Source of the DNA: Myxococcales bacterium
GTDB taxonomy: Bacteria; Myxococcota_A; Polyangia; Polyangiales; Ga0077539
Length of the DNA stretch: 64,000 nt
Direction: 5' to 3'
Assembly (NCBI GenBank): GCA_016793325.1
Contig: JAEUKI010000057.1
Location: forward strand, 124,001 to 188,000
In this document: one piece after another, positions 8,765 through 18,900 of the stretch
Layout of the letters: every line of letters begins with the position of its first letter
Numbering within the stretch: the stretch's first letter is position 1
Notes under the pieces: generated by a model
Database searches by the model: none
Told to the model about the DNA's origin: nothing
The model's input: only the letters and a program-made list of their open reading frames with translations
Program-made: the position numbers and the translations under genes

Positions 8765-10642
8765 TCAGCCGGGTCCCGTCGGGCAGCGCCACGCGAGCTC
8801 GATCGTGCGCAGCGTCGGCGCGCCGACGGGGACGCTCGACGGCGTAAATGCCACGCTCACGCGGACCCAACGCGCGGGCGCGACGCCGGCGAGGCGAAGC
8901 GCCTCAGTGAGATCTGCCGGAGAAATCGCTGGAGGAACAACAGCCAGCGCCACGGGCGTCGCGGACGCGAGCGCTTCGAGCGTCGCCGCGGTGCGGAGCG
9001 AAAACGAGAGCGCTGTTCCCGCGGGGGTCTCGGCGTCCCAGACGAGCTCGGCGAGCTGCGGGGCGGAGCAGCCTGTGTCGATGGCTTCGCTGTGCGTCGC
9101 GGAGCCGAGCAGCAGTCGACGAACGCCGCCCGTGAAATCCGTGTACGTGTACACGCGCTGCGGGCCATCGATGCGTTCGATCGATCGCGTCGCGGGGTCC
9201 ACGCGCAACAGGGGCGAGAGGGTCGAGTACGACGCGACCCAAATGGCGCCGAGTCGATCTGCGCCGACCGCGCTCGGAGAAAATCCGTTGAGGTCCCCGA
9301 CGGCCAACGGGATCGTGGTGATCTCGTCGGCCGGGACGGTCGCGTTGCGCACGAACGCGTCGGCGCTCCACGCGAAGAGCTTCGGCGGCGTTCCCGAGGA
9401 GGGCATCCAGAGGCGGTTGGCGTTGTCGACGGTGATCCCGAGCCCGGCAGAGCGGGCGCCCATCGCGCGGAGATCCACGCGGGTCCATGCGCGAACGCGC
9501 GGGTCGTACCCGAGCGCATCGGCGCACGAGAGCCCCGAGAGCCACAGGCGGCCGTTGAGGTCTGCGGTGACGCCGTAGCTCGTCGCGCCCGAGCACGTGC
9601 GCCCGAACGCAGTCGGAACAGCGACGAAGGTTCCGACCGTTCCGGAGTACGGGTTTACGGGGGTCAGTCCGCGCGCGTACGAGTGCTGCCAGAGCGTTCC
9701 GTCGGGGGTGACGATCGCTCCGTACGCGCAGCGGTCGAAGGCCACGCGTCGAATCGTCGCGCCCGTGCGCGGGTCGAGCTGAAAGAGCCCTGCGTTGCTG
9801 AGCCCGGTGAGGTTTGCGCACGCGCCCACCCACGGGTAGCCGTTGGGCGTGGACTCGTCGCCGCGATCGATCGCGAGCGAGCGGAGGACCGCGTTGACGG
9901 GGCCGACGTCGGCGGTCCAGAGGACGCACTCGTCCTCGCCGAACGCGAGGACATCCATGGGGCCGGTGCTCGTGTCGATCGTTCCGTTCGCGTTGCGATC
10001 GACGCAGTCTGCGCGGCGCGCGGCGATCTTGGTGACCGTGCCTTGCATCTGGAAGCCGCGGCTCGCGATGTACGCGTCACCGCGCGCGTCGACGACGGTG
10101 CGCGACGGCATGTTGCAGCCGTTTTCCCAGCAACAACGGCCGAGGCACTCGCCGCTCGACGCGCCGACGCGATACCGCGCGAGCTCGCGTCGCGTGCGCG
10201 CGTCCCATCGCGAGATCGTGCTCTCGTTGGTGTTGGGGACCCACAAGAAGTCGTGCTCTTCTTGTTCGACGACGGTCGTGAGTGCGCCCGCGTCGGTGAC
10301 GACGAGGGACGTCCCTCCTTCGGTGCTCGCGTCGATCGCCCACGCTGCCGCGTCCGAGCCCGAGGCGCGCGAGACGCAGCCGGGAGCGCAACGACAGAGC
10401 GTCGGGGCCGCGAGGTGAACGCACGTTCGTCGGTCGACGCACTCGGAGATCGTGCACGGGTCGTCGTCGACGCAGGGCGTTCCGTTGCAGAGCAGCACGC
10501 GAACGTCGGCCGTGCTCGCGTCGATCGGCCTCCGTGCGTCCCACGGCTCTTGCTCGATGGGCGGCTCGCGGGTGCACCCAGTCACAGCGATCGCGACGGA
10601 TGCAGCGGCGAGCGAACACGCGAGCGGACCGGGACTGCGCAA
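8765..10642 (-). CDS. Lipoprotein with streptogramin-lyase-like beta-propeller (paralogue 2)
   Basis: A 625-residue paralogue of the gene ending at 6715. The best start is the TTG at 10642, because it alone gives a complete lipoprotein signal (LAAASVAIAVTGC, Cys23); an ATG nearby is out of frame. It shares the same order of parts: short linker, Cys-rich segment (DDDPCTISECVDRRTC), then repeated WVPNTNESTISRWD-, PDGTLWQHSY- and DLNGRLWLSGLSCADALGYD-like blades. The two genes are 115 bases apart in the same direction and could be co-transcribed. Function is unknown; the pair may be cell-surface proteins binding the same or related ligands. Confidence 0.78.
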   Translation of the reverse strand: MRSPGPLACSLAAASVAIAVTGCTREPPIEQEPWDARRPIDASTADVRVLLCNGTPCVDDDPCTISECVDRRTCVHLAAPTLCRCAPGCVSRASGSDAAAWAIDASTEGGTSLVVTDAGALTTVVEQEEHDFLWVPNTNESTISRWDARTRRELARYRVGASSGECLGRCCWENGCNMPSRTVVDARGDAYIASRGFQMQGTVTKIAARRADCVDRNANGTIDTSTGPMDVLAFGEDECVLWTADVGPVNAVLRSLAIDRGDESTPNGYPWVGACANLTGLSNAGLFQLDPRTGATIRRVAFDRCAYGAIVTPDGTLWQHSYARGLTPVNPYSGTVGTFVAVPTAFGRTCSGATSYGVTADLNGRLWLSGLSCADALGYDPRVRAWTRVDLRAMGARSAGLGITVDNANRLWMPSSGTPPKLFAWSADAFVRNATVPADEITTIPLAVGDLNGFSPSAVGADRLGAIWVASYSTLSPLLRVDPATRSIERIDGPQRVYTYTDFTGGVRRLLLGSATHSEAIDTGCSAPQLAELVWDAETPAGTALSFSLRTAATLEALASATPVALAVVPPAISPADLTEALRLAGVAPARWVRVSVAFTPSSVPVGAPTLRTIELAWRCPTGPG

Positions 10643-10837
10643 CGACCGCCATCGTGCCGTGCGCGGCGTCGATGTTCAACGGCTCGGCGGTGAAGACGTG
10701 CGCGGGACTGTCGACGGGCGGGCAGATCCGCCGGTGTTCGGCGCCAGCGCGTGCGCAGGAGCGCCTCGCGGCGCTGGCCATCCGTGCGTGCTGAAGGTCG
10801 CGCGCCGACGCGCTATGGTCCGCGCGTGCAGAGCGAG

Positions 10838-11209
10838 ATGGAAGTCGACGCCGTCGATTCGAGTGAGTCCGACGAGCGTGTGTGTTGTCCCGATGATTTG
10901 TGCACCGGCGCGCTCGATTCGTCGGGGTTGTGCGGGACGTGCGGGAGGCTCTTCAGCCAGTACGCGCGCAGCGCGCGCGACGACGCGAACGAAGCGCGCG
11001 CGGAAGCGAACGAGGGCGACCGCGAACGCGGTTCGTCACCGGCGGATGCCATGCCCGAGGCCGCGGAGCTTCGTTCGATGGAGACCGAAAACGCTGACGA
11101 AGCGGACGAGCGCGTGTGTTGTCCGAACGATACGTGCACCGGCGCGCTCGATCGCGAAGGTGTCTGTGGGACGTGTGGGCAGAAGGCGACGAGCGCTTCC
11201 GAGGGCTGA
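10838..11209 (+). CDS. Small acidic protein with two duplicated zinc-ribbon modules
   Basis: A 123-residue protein from the ATG at 10838 (a GTG at 10826 is also possible). It carries two near-identical Cys4 modules, CCPDDLCTGALDSSGLCGTC (16-35) and CCPNDTCTGALDREGVCGTC, each preceded by DERV and separated by an acidic, Ala-rich linker. The spacing C-x4-C-x9-C-x2-C suits a structural zinc site. There is no signal peptide, so it should be cytoplasmic. Nothing shows the partner; the acidic linker and duplicated ribbons suggest an adaptor or nucleic-acid/protein-binding role. It is divergent from the lipoprotein pair. Confidence 0.7.
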   Translation: MEVDAVDSSESDERVCCPDDLCTGALDSSGLCGTCGRLFSQYARSARDDANEARAEANEGDRERGSSPADAMPEAAELRSMETENADEADERVCCPNDTCTGALDREGVCGTCGQKATSASEG

Positions 11210-11320
11210 AGCGAGCCGCCCGCGGTGCGTCGTGGTGCGCTGTTGATTTGCGCGGCGCAGCATCGGCTCGAGGCGTTGTGATCGCGTGCGTTGGTTGCGC
11301 GGCGGTGGGAGACTCGGGGG

Positions 11321-12187
11321 GTGGAGTTCTTTCTCCTCGTCGCTGCGCTCTCGGTCACGGCGGTGCTGTCGATTCCGTGGGTGCTCGCGTATTCGCGCCG
11401 TCAGCAGACGCGTGGAAGATGGCCGCAGACGATCACGAGGACGCACACGTCCGAGCGCACGGGCGCAGGGGCGTATCGGGCGCGAAGCGTCGACGTCGAG
11501 CGCGTTGTGTCCGTCGAGACCGGCGCGCCGTCGTCGGTCGCGCGCGGCGCGAGGCAAGCGTTTTCTGCGGCGTCCGCGATGTTCATCGGCGGCGTGTTGT
11601 GCGGAGCGTGGGTTCCAGTGTCGCTGTGGCTCGGCAACAAGATCCCGCTTCACGACGACCTGACGGTGGCGTACGGGGCAGGGTTCGGTGTCGCGGTTGG
11701 TTGGATGGCTGCGGCGCTCTCGCAGTTTCACGCGGCGTGGGATCGCTGGGAGCCTTCGTACGACATCGCTGCTTCGGAGACCGCTGCGGCGTTTCGACTT
11801 TCGGTGCTCGCGGCGATCGCGTCGCTCGCGGCCGTGGGGATCACGCGCGCGGTGTACGGCGTGACGGCGACGCTCGTTCCGCTTTGGTTTTCGCTGTACG
11901 CGGTGGGGAGGGCTGTCGCGTCGGCTCGCTCGCTGCGCGCGCTCGCGCCGCTCTATGCGCGCGCGGAGGCCAACGAGCACGCGCGTCGCGCGCGGGTGAC
12001 GAAGGCCGCAGAGCAGGTCGACGAGGTGCTCGAGACGGAGACGGACGACGCGACGAGCGAGTCCGCCGACGAGCCGAGCGAAGATCGCAGCGGCGTGCGG
12101 GTGGTGCTCGCGGAGGGATCCACGGGCGAGGGCCCCGATGTCGACGACGAGCGGGCGGTGGTCAACGGCGCGCGCAGAATGGGGTAG
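11321..12187 (+). CDS. Membrane protein with acidic C-terminal tail, unknown
   Basis: About 288 residues from the GTG at 11321, which places a transmembrane segment (FFLLVAALSVTAVLSIPWVL) at the very N-terminus. A polar stretch of about 70 residues follows, then three or four further hydrophobic segments (ASAMFIGGVLCGAWVPVSLW, YGAGFGVAVGWMAAAL, LSVLAAIASLAAVGITRAVY, TLVPLWFSLYAVG), and an acidic coiled-coil-like tail rich in Glu and Asp. No family is recognised. It is followed after 11 bases by the YhbY-like gene, so the two probably share a transcript. Confidence 0.6.
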   Translation: MEFFLLVAALSVTAVLSIPWVLAYSRRQQTRGRWPQTITRTHTSERTGAGAYRARSVDVERVVSVETGAPSSVARGARQAFSAASAMFIGGVLCGAWVPVSLWLGNKIPLHDDLTVAYGAGFGVAVGWMAAALSQFHAAWDRWEPSYDIAASETAAAFRLSVLAAIASLAAVGITRAVYGVTATLVPLWFSLYAVGRAVASARSLRALAPLYARAEANEHARRARVTKAAEQVDEVLETETDDATSESADEPSEDRSGVRVVLAEGSTGEGPDVDDERAVVNGARRMG

Positions 12188-12198
12188 AACCCTGCGCC

Positions 12199-12498
12199 GT
12201 GAGCCTTACAGGAAAGCAAAAGCGCCATCTGCGCTCGCTCGGAAACGCGTTGCAACCAGTAGTTCGCCTGGGAAAAGACGGCGTCGACGAGGGTGTCGTG
12301 CGCGCGGTCGACGTCGCGCTCGAGCGTCACGAGTTGATCAAAGTGAAGCTCGGCTCGGGCGCGGACGAAGATCGCCACGAGGCAGCGGAGTTTCTCGCGA
12401 CCCAGACGAAGAGCGACGTCGCGCAGGTGATGGGGGGCACGATCCTGCTGTATCGAAGGCACCCCAAGGAGCCGAAGATCACGCTTCCCGGACCGTGA
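12199..12498 (+). CDS. yhbY: YhbY/CRM-domain RNA-binding protein
   Basis: A 99-residue protein from the GTG at 12199. LTGKQKRHLRSLGNALQPVV, LGKDGVDEGVVRAVDVALE, HELIKVKLGS and VMGGTILLYRRHPKEP match the CRM/YhbY fold throughout, including the GxxG-like KDGVDE loop and the terminal GxxxVLYR motif. Family members bind RNA and associate with pre-50S ribosomal particles. The length is normal for the family. The position 70 bases before a DEAD-box helicase fits a ribosome or RNA-metabolism neighbourhood. Confidence 0.92.
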   Translation: MSLTGKQKRHLRSLGNALQPVVRLGKDGVDEGVVRAVDVALERHELIKVKLGSGADEDRHEAAEFLATQTKSDVAQVMGGTILLYRRHPKEPKITLPGP

Positions 12499-12568
12499 AT
12501 TGTGCGAGAAATACGCGGTACGAATTGACTTTGTGCGGTAACTGGGCAACACCGCGCGCTCCCCATTG

Positions 12569-14218
12569 ATGTCATTCGATTCACTGTCGCTCCGCGACGA
12601 ACTGTTGCGCGCGGTGCGCGCAGCGTCCTACGAGACGCCTACTCCCATTCAATCCAAGGCGATTCCGCCGGCGCTCGAAGGGCGCGACGTTCTCGGTTGC
12701 GCGCAGACCGGGACGGGTAAGACGGCTGCCTTTGTCCTTCCGACGCTCCAGCGCGTGATGCAGAGCGTCGGTGATGTTGCTCCCAAGGGGCCGCGGCCCG
12801 TTCGCGTGCTGGTGCTCACGCCGACGCGCGAGCTCGCGGCGCAGATTGGCGAGACCTTTCGCGACCTCGGGAAGTTCCTCCCGCTTCGCCACACGGTGAT
12901 CTTCGGCGGCGTCGGCTACGAGCCTCAGGACCGCGCGCTTCGCGGCGGCGTCGACGTGCTCGTCGCGACCCCCGGCCGACTGATCGATCAGCTCCAGCGC
13001 GGGATGGTCTCGCTCGCGAAGGTCGAGGTCCTCGTGCTCGACGAAGCGGACCAAATGCTCGACATGGGGTTCATCCACGACGTTCGGCGCATCGTGGCGA
13101 AGGTTCCCTCGGTGAGGCAGACGTTGTTCTTCTCGGCGACGATGCCGCCGTCGATTCGCTCGCTCGCGGACGAGTGGCTGAAGAGCCCCGTCGAAGTGAG
13201 CGTCGCGCCGCCCGCGACGACCGCCGAGCGCGTCGAGCAGCACTTGTACTTCGTCGAGACGCCCGACAAGCGCTCGCTCCTCGAGTCGCTGTTGTCGCGC
13301 TCGGACGTGACGCGCGCGCTCGTGTTTTCGCGTACGAAACACGGGGCGAACAAGATCGCGCGATGGCTCGAGAGCGCGGGCATCCGCGCCGAGCCCATTC
13401 ACGGAAACAAGTCGCAGAACGCGCGGACGCGCGCCCTCGCGAGCTTCAAGAGCGGCACGACGCGGGTGCTCGTCGCGACCGACCTCGCGGCGCGCGGGCT
13501 CGACATCGACGAGGTGTCGCACGTCGTGAATTTCGACCTGCCGAACGTCCCCGAAGTGTACGTGCACCGCATCGGTCGCACCGCGCGCGCGGGCGCCGAG
13601 GGCGTTGCGTGGTCGTTCTGCAACGAAGAAGAGCGCGAGTACCTGCGCGACATCGAGAAGATCACGCGCCAGAAGATCCCGGTCGTCGACGATCATGCGT
13701 GGCGATCGAACGTTCCGTTTGCGGTCGATACGCGCGGAGCGCGTCCGCAGGGCAACGGCGGCGGACGACCGAACAACGCGCAGCCGCGCAGGGTCGAGTC
13801 GCGCCCCGGCGGCGGTGGCGGCGGTGGATCGCGTGGTGGCGAGCCGCGTCGCGATCACGCACCGAGGCGCGACGCAGCGCCGAGGCCCAACGAGCACGCG
13901 CGACGCGACGATGCACCGAGGCGCGACGATGCACCGAGGCGCGATGACGCCCCGAGGCGCGACGGCGGAGGCCGCACGCACGAGGGCGGCGCGCGCACGA
14001 GCGGAGGCGCTCCGAACAACGCGGGCCGCGGTCACGCAGCGCCTGCGAACGCGCCGCGTCCTGCCGGTGGACACCCGAACAACGCGCGCCCTGCGCCCGC
14101 GGCGAAGCCGCGCGACGGTGGCCGCGACGGCGGCCGTGACAGCGGTCGTGACGGCGGTCGTGACGCGCGCGATTGGCGCGGACCTGCTCCGCACAAGCCC
14201 CCGCCCCGCGCGGACTGA
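12569..14218 (+). CDS. rhlE: DEAD-box ATP-dependent RNA helicase, RhlE-like, with basic repetitive tail
   Basis: A 549-residue protein. The helicase core (about 1-375) has the Q motif PTPIQ, Walker A AQTGTGKT (45-52), PTRELA, GG and TPGR, DEAD (VLDEADQM, near 157), SAT, and HRIGRTARAG in the second RecA domain. The last 170 residues are low complexity, rich in Arg, Gly, Asp, Pro and Asn, with an 18-bp repeat encoding RRDDAP and later GGRDGGRDSGRDGGRD. Such tails in RhlE/DeaD-type helicases bind RNA non-specifically and may favour phase separation. Expected role: RNA duplex unwinding in ribosome assembly or mRNA decay. A strong inverted repeat spans the stop codon. Confidence 0.95.
   Translation: MSFDSLSLRDELLRAVRAASYETPTPIQSKAIPPALEGRDVLGCAQTGTGKTAAFVLPTLQRVMQSVGDVAPKGPRPVRVLVLTPTRELAAQIGETFRDLGKFLPLRHTVIFGGVGYEPQDRALRGGVDVLVATPGRLIDQLQRGMVSLAKVEVLVLDEADQMLDMGFIHDVRRIVAKVPSVRQTLFFSATMPPSIRSLADEWLKSPVEVSVAPPATTAERVEQHLYFVETPDKRSLLESLLSRSDVTRALVFSRTKHGANKIARWLESAGIRAEPIHGNKSQNARTRALASFKSGTTRVLVATDLAARGLDIDEVSHVVNFDLPNVPEVYVHRIGRTARAGAEGVAWSFCNEEEREYLRDIEKITRQKIPVVDDHAWRSNVPFAVDTRGARPQGNGGGRPNNAQPRRVESRPGGGGGGGSRGGEPRRDHAPRRDAAPRPNEHARRDDAPRRDDAPRRDDAPRRDGGGRTHEGGARTSGGAPNNAGRGHAAPANAPRPAGGHPNNARPAPAAKPRDGGRDGGRDSGRDGGRDARDWRGPAPHKPPPRAD
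13901..13954 (+). repeat. 18-bp tandem repeat (three units) in the helicase tail
   Basis: Three units at 13901-13918, 13919-13936 and 13937-13954 each encode RRDDAP. The third unit differs by synonymous changes, so selection appears to hold the peptide rather than the DNA. Confidence 0.8.
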
Positions 14219-14238
14219 ACCGCGGTTCAACGGGGGCT
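14196..14238. terminator. Nested inverted repeat at a convergent gene junction
   Basis: AGCCCCCG (14196-14203) pairs with CGGGGGCT (14231-14238), and between them is the perfect palindrome TGAACCGCGGTTCA (14216-14229), whose first three bases are the stop codon of the helicase. The converging lipoprotein gene ends at 14271. The structure could stop transcription in both directions, but there is no T-tract. Confidence 0.4.
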
Positions 14239-14270
14239 AGCGCCGCGGGCACACAGAATCAACTGCGCTG

Positions 14271-15839
14271 TCAGTTGGCTGGGAACGCGGTCCAGCCCGT
14301 CGTCCAATCGGCTGTGCCGGTCGCGCCGGGGGCGACGGCTCCGACGTACGTCGCGGTCGCGTCGAAGCCCGCGGGGGGCGTCGCGCCGCCCGTGGCTGCG
14401 GGCGACGCCATCGCTGGGGCGAACACGGGGGCGGTGCGATTCGTGGCCATGGGGAGCAGCGGATCGGCGTCGAAGCGGTTCATCCACATGGCGTCGCGGA
14501 AGAACATGTTTTCGTCGAGCGCGGGCGTGCCCTCGGCGGCGGACGACGAGAGGTCGGTGAAGTGCGTCGTTCCGTCGGTGCCGTTGCGGAAGAAGATCGA
14601 GTTGCGGATGAAGAGCGTCGCGGGCGTCGCGCGTGCAAGCGCCACGGTGGCGTTGTCGATCACGTCGACGGCGCCCTGCTTGTAGTCCATCACGATGGCG
14701 TTGTGGATCGCGGCGGCCGTTCCGCGGCGCAGGACGATGCCCGGCTGCGTGTAGGGCTCTGCGCCCTCGGCGCCGACGACGGTGAGGTTGTAGATCGTCG
14801 GCGACGAGCGCGGCGTCGCGTCGTTGTTGGCGCCGTTGTTGTCCGCTTCGATGCCGCGCGGGTCGCTCTCGCCCGAGGTGGGCGGCGACTGGATCACGAC
14901 GAACTGCGCGCGGCCGTTCCACCCGAAGTCCCAGTCGAGGCCGTCGTCGTCTTGCTGGGTCGAAATGAGGTGCCGCGCGTCGTGCGTTCCTCCGAAGAAC
15001 TCGAACGCGTCGTCTGCGGCCTGGTGGACCTGCACGAAATCGATCGTCGTCTGCCGTCCGCAGCCGCCCGTGGTAAGCCCGTTGAGCTCGTTGCCCATCG
15101 AGAGGCCCTGTCCGGCGAACTCGATGCGCACGTAGCGAACGGTCCCGCAGTTGTGCTCGGCGTCCGCGCCGCCGTAGTTACCGCGCGCGTCCGTGGCCTC
15201 GATGCCTTCGACGTTGTTCGTCCCCATCGCGACGCCGGTGCCGGTCACGTTGATGGGCGCTGCGCCGAGCAGGACGAGACCCGCCCAGTCTCCCTGGCGG
15301 CGCATGCCCGCGGGGTTTGCGCTCGTGAACACGATGGGTTGATTTCGTGTGCCTTGCGCGTCGATGCGCGCGCCGCGGGTGATGACCAGCGCGGCGCCCA
15401 TGCCGAGGCCGATGACGCGCGTTCCGGGGCGGATCGTGAGCGTTCCTCCGCGGACGAACGTGAGCCCGGTGAGGCGGTACGTGCGGTTGCAGTCCCACGT
15501 GCGGTCGCCCATGAGGTCGCCCGCGGGGACCATCTCTTCCATCGGGCTCGCGGGGCACGTCGGCGACGGAACGTCGCTCGGGATCGGCGTGTCGGTCGGC
15601 GCTGGCGTGTCGGTCGGCGCTGGCGTGTCCGTCGGCGCGGGGGTGTCCGTCGGCGTCGGGACGTCGTCCATCGTCGCGTCCATCGGCTGGACGTCTGCGG
15701 GCGTCGTGTCGCTCGGAACGTCCGCAGGCGGGTTCTGGACGTCCATCACCTCCATGCGGCCGGGGCAGCCGGCGACGAAGGCGACGAGCGAGAGCAGCGC
15801 GAACGGTGCGCGAAGGCGAAGCGAGTTCGGTGTGTGCAT
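14271..15839 (-). CDS. Lipoprotein of the receptor-associated beta-helix-like family
   Basis: A 522-residue protein from the ATG at 15839 (lipobox FVAGC, Cys25). A linker with TDTPAP repeats precedes a domain with RTWDCNRTYRLTGLTFVRGG, LTIRPGTRVIGLG, GDWAGLVLLG, RYVRIEFAGQG, VQVHQAADDAFEFFGGT and DDDGLDWDFGWNGRAQFV. This pattern belongs to a widespread family of right-handed beta-helix-like surface lipoproteins that I know as being encoded next to TonB-dependent receptors; its biochemical function is not established to my knowledge. Here it follows the receptor gene (stop at 15998) by about 160 bases in the same direction, so it is probably the last gene of the exbB-exbD-tonB-receptor locus and may capture the ligand. 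Confidence 0.82.
   Translation of the reverse strand: MHTPNSLRLRAPFALLSLVAFVAGCPGRMEVMDVQNPPADVPSDTTPADVQPMDATMDDVPTPTDTPAPTDTPAPTDTPAPTDTPIPSDVPSPTCPASPMEEMVPAGDLMGDRTWDCNRTYRLTGLTFVRGGTLTIRPGTRVIGLGMGAALVITRGARIDAQGTRNQPIVFTSANPAGMRRQGDWAGLVLLGAAPINVTGTGVAMGTNNVEGIEATDARGNYGGADAEHNCGTVRYVRIEFAGQGLSMGNELNGLTTGGCGRQTTIDFVQVHQAADDAFEFFGGTHDARHLISTQQDDDGLDWDFGWNGRAQFVVIQSPPTSGESDPRGIEADNNGANNDATPRSSPTIYNLTVVGAEGAEPYTQPGIVLRRGTAAAIHNAIVMDYKQGAVDVIDNATVALARATPATLFIRNSIFFRNGTDGTTHFTDLSSSAAEGTPALDENMFFRDAMWMNRFDADPLLPMATNRTAPVFAPAMASPAATGGATPPAGFDATATYVGAVAPGATGTADWTTGWTAFPAN
15592..15645 (-). repeat. 18-bp tandem repeat encoding TPAPTD in the lipoprotein linker
   Basis: Three units (15592-15609, 15610-15627, 15628-15645) and a partial fourth encode a repeated TDTPAP spacer just after the lipidated Cys. 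The first two units are identical at the DNA level, which suggests recent slippage. Confidence 0.75.
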
Positions 15840-15997
15840 CGTGTAGACGTTTCTCCGAAGGGGGACACGGTGAGCGACGCAGAGCGCGTCGCACGCGCAC
15901 GGTTTGTGACAGACGCTCGTGTCGCGACCGCGGACCGCGCGAGAGTTGTGCGCGACGAGTTGGTGACGAGCGCGCAACGCGGTTGACGGAAGCGCGG

Positions 15998-18900
15998 TCA
16001 ATAGTTGAGCTGCGCGCGGAGCGCGAACGCGGCGCCCGCGAGGCGCTCTTCGATCACGATTCCGCCTTGGCGCAGGAGCACTGGTTGCCCGAGGACGTTC
16101 TTCGCGGTGAAGCGAAGGTTGAACCGCTCGGACGGGGTCCAGTTGAACGCGAGGTCGAGCTGGTGAAAAGTGTCTTGATAGATGTCGGGCAGCCCGAACG
16201 AGCCCGCCTCTTCGAGCCGCGACGCGTACACGTTGTAGAAGGCGTACGCGGCGATCGGAAGCGAGGTCGGCGCGAACCCGAGGACGACGTTGGCGACGAC
16301 GGGCGACTGTCCGCCGAGCGGCCTGCGCGTGTTGGTGAGCAAGAACGTCGAGCCGCCGCAGGAGTCCGCGGGGATGTTCACCTCGGACCACGAGAGCGAG
16401 ACGTTTGCGGCGACCGAGAGCGCCGAGAGCGAACGATGCACGCGGCCCATGGACAGGCGCGCCTCGAGCTCACCGCCGACGACGACGGCGTCCCTGGCGT
16501 TGCAGTAGGTGAGGGACGACGACGAGCCCTGGGCGTTGTTCACCGTCTCGATCGGATCCGAAAACGACTTGGCGAACGCGCTGATCGCGAACAGCTCGCT
16601 GCCGCCGAGGAAGTACTCCCAGCGAAGGTCGACGTTGTGAATGTTGGCCGTGCGCAGCTGCGGGTTTCCCGTGATGAGTCGATTGCGAACGACGTCGGGA
16701 AACAGAAACGGCGCGAGCTCGCGAAACAGCGGGCGACCGACGGTGGCGCCATAGTTCGCGCGGAGGCTCATCGCGGGGTTGAGCTCGACGACGAGCCCGA
16801 GCGCAGGGAGCACGTTGACGTCCGTGCGATCGGTGCAGTTCGGGAGCGCGCCTGATTCGCTGCGAGTCGTGCGGCATTGGATCGATTGTTCGGTCGCGAA
16901 CGGCGAGGCCGAGAGCACGAACTGGCGGTAGTACTCGACGCGCGCGCCCGTCGCGAAGCGGAGGCGATCGTTGAAGAGCTTTCCGTCGATGCGCGCGTAC
17001 GGAGCGAGGTATTGGGCGCTTCCGCGGTAGCTGTCGTTGGGCTGCGTGTACTCGCGAAGGTCGACGGCGGTGCCGATGTTGTCGGGCGCGAGGATCGCGT
17101 TGGGGGTTCGAAACGCGAGGTCCGGGTCGTTGTTGCCGGGCGCTTCTTCGTAGGTAAATCGACGCGCTGTGAAGTCGCGACCCGTGAAGCGCGAGAGCGC
17201 TCCAGCGCGAAGGACGAGCGGTCCTGCGGGCGCTGTGAAGTCGAACGACGCGCCGCCCTCGAGCTGCGTGAGGCCTGTGTAGATCCGGTCGATGCCGCCC
17301 GTTCCGAACGCTGCGCGCGGACGAGACGGGTCGTCGAGCGAGTACTTGAAGAAGCGCGTGTCGGGCTCGCCGCGGGCGGACGCAGACACGAAGCCGCTCC
17401 AGCGAAACCGTCCGCTTCGCGTGGTCGATCCGCGGTGGTCGCCGTTGAGCTGCGCGAAGAAGAGCGTTCGTTGCACGGCGCGCTGCACGCGCGTCGTCTG
17501 GTCGCTCCCCGCGTCTTCGCTGAAGCCCGTTCGAAGCGCGGCCTCGTCGGTCGTCGCTTGGTTGAAGAGCCCGACGAACGAGAGGTCGTGGTCCGCCGCG
17601 GGGCTGAACGAGAGCGTGGCGAGGGCGCCCCACTGGATGTCGAGCTGCGTGCCTGTGTACTGCGCTCGCTCGCGTTCGACGACGGTCGCGTTCGCGCCTT
17701 CGCCTTCGAGGCGCGTGCGCGAGACGGCCCCGAGGCGCGCGCGCGTCGTCGCTCCGTAGGTGAGCGCGAGGAGATAGCCGAAGGGGCGACCTGCGATTCG
17801 CGAGGTGTTTCCCAGCTGAAGCGCGAGCGATCCGTTGGGGAACGTGATGTCCCTGAAGATGCCCCACCGCGTGGGTAGGGAGCGCGCCGCGGCGGCCACT
17901 TGCTCGCGGGTGATTCCGTCGAGGCCCGGGACGAGCGCTCGGCGCGGGACGCTCGCGGGGAGCGCGCGCGTTCCGTCGTCGATCCCGAGGAAGTCGAGCG
18001 CGCCGCCGTCGTACCGCAGCGCGCCGAGGCCGCCGTTGGCGAGGGATTGTTGAATATGTGTGAGCGAATCGAAGCCGAGCGACCCGCTCGCTTGCATCGT
18101 GAAGCGCTCTGGAAAATCCCTGGTCGCGATCTGCAGCGACCCGCCGGCCCAATCGCCGGGCAGCTCGGGCATGAAGCTCTTGACCACGCTCAGGCTGGTG
18201 AGCAGCGACGCGGGAAACAAGTCGAGCTGAACGCCGGGCACATCGGGGTCCGTCGGCGGAAGCGGGACGCCGTTGAGCATCGCGTTGACGTAGCGCCCGC
18301 CGAGTCCGCGGACGACCGCGTAGCGCCCGTCGGCGATCGAGACGCCCACGACGCGACGAACGGCGTCGCTCGCGGCGGCGTCGGGCGCGCGCGCGATCTC
18401 TTGCGCGGACACGCTGTCTTGCACCGCAGCGCTGTTGCGGCGGATCGCGATTTGCGTCGCCGCTGTGTTGCGGTCGGCTCTGCCCGTGGTGCGCGCTTCG
18501 AGCGTGGGAGTGCGCGCGTTGACGGGGAGCTCGACGTTGAGCTGCGTGTTTTCTCCCGGGCGAACTTGCACGCGGTCGAAGCGAATCGTGCGGTAGCCGG
18601 GATACACCACGCGGATCGTGTAGCGACCGGGCGGGAGGTCGAACGAGAAGTTTCCTGAGGGGTTCGTGCGCGTGCGGTGACGGGAGCCGACGGCGACGAC
18701 GAGCGCGTCGATGATCGGTTGTCGCGAGGCCTGATCGACGACGCGTCCGGACAAGCCCGTGTGCGTGGCGGCGACCGCGGGCTCGTCGACGACGCCGAAC
18801 TCGCTCGCGTCCGCGAGGTCGCCGCTGAGCACCGGGCGCGCCGGTGGTTGCGGTTGCGCGGGCTGCGAAGGCTCGGGTGCTTGTTGGGCGGCGTCGGCTG

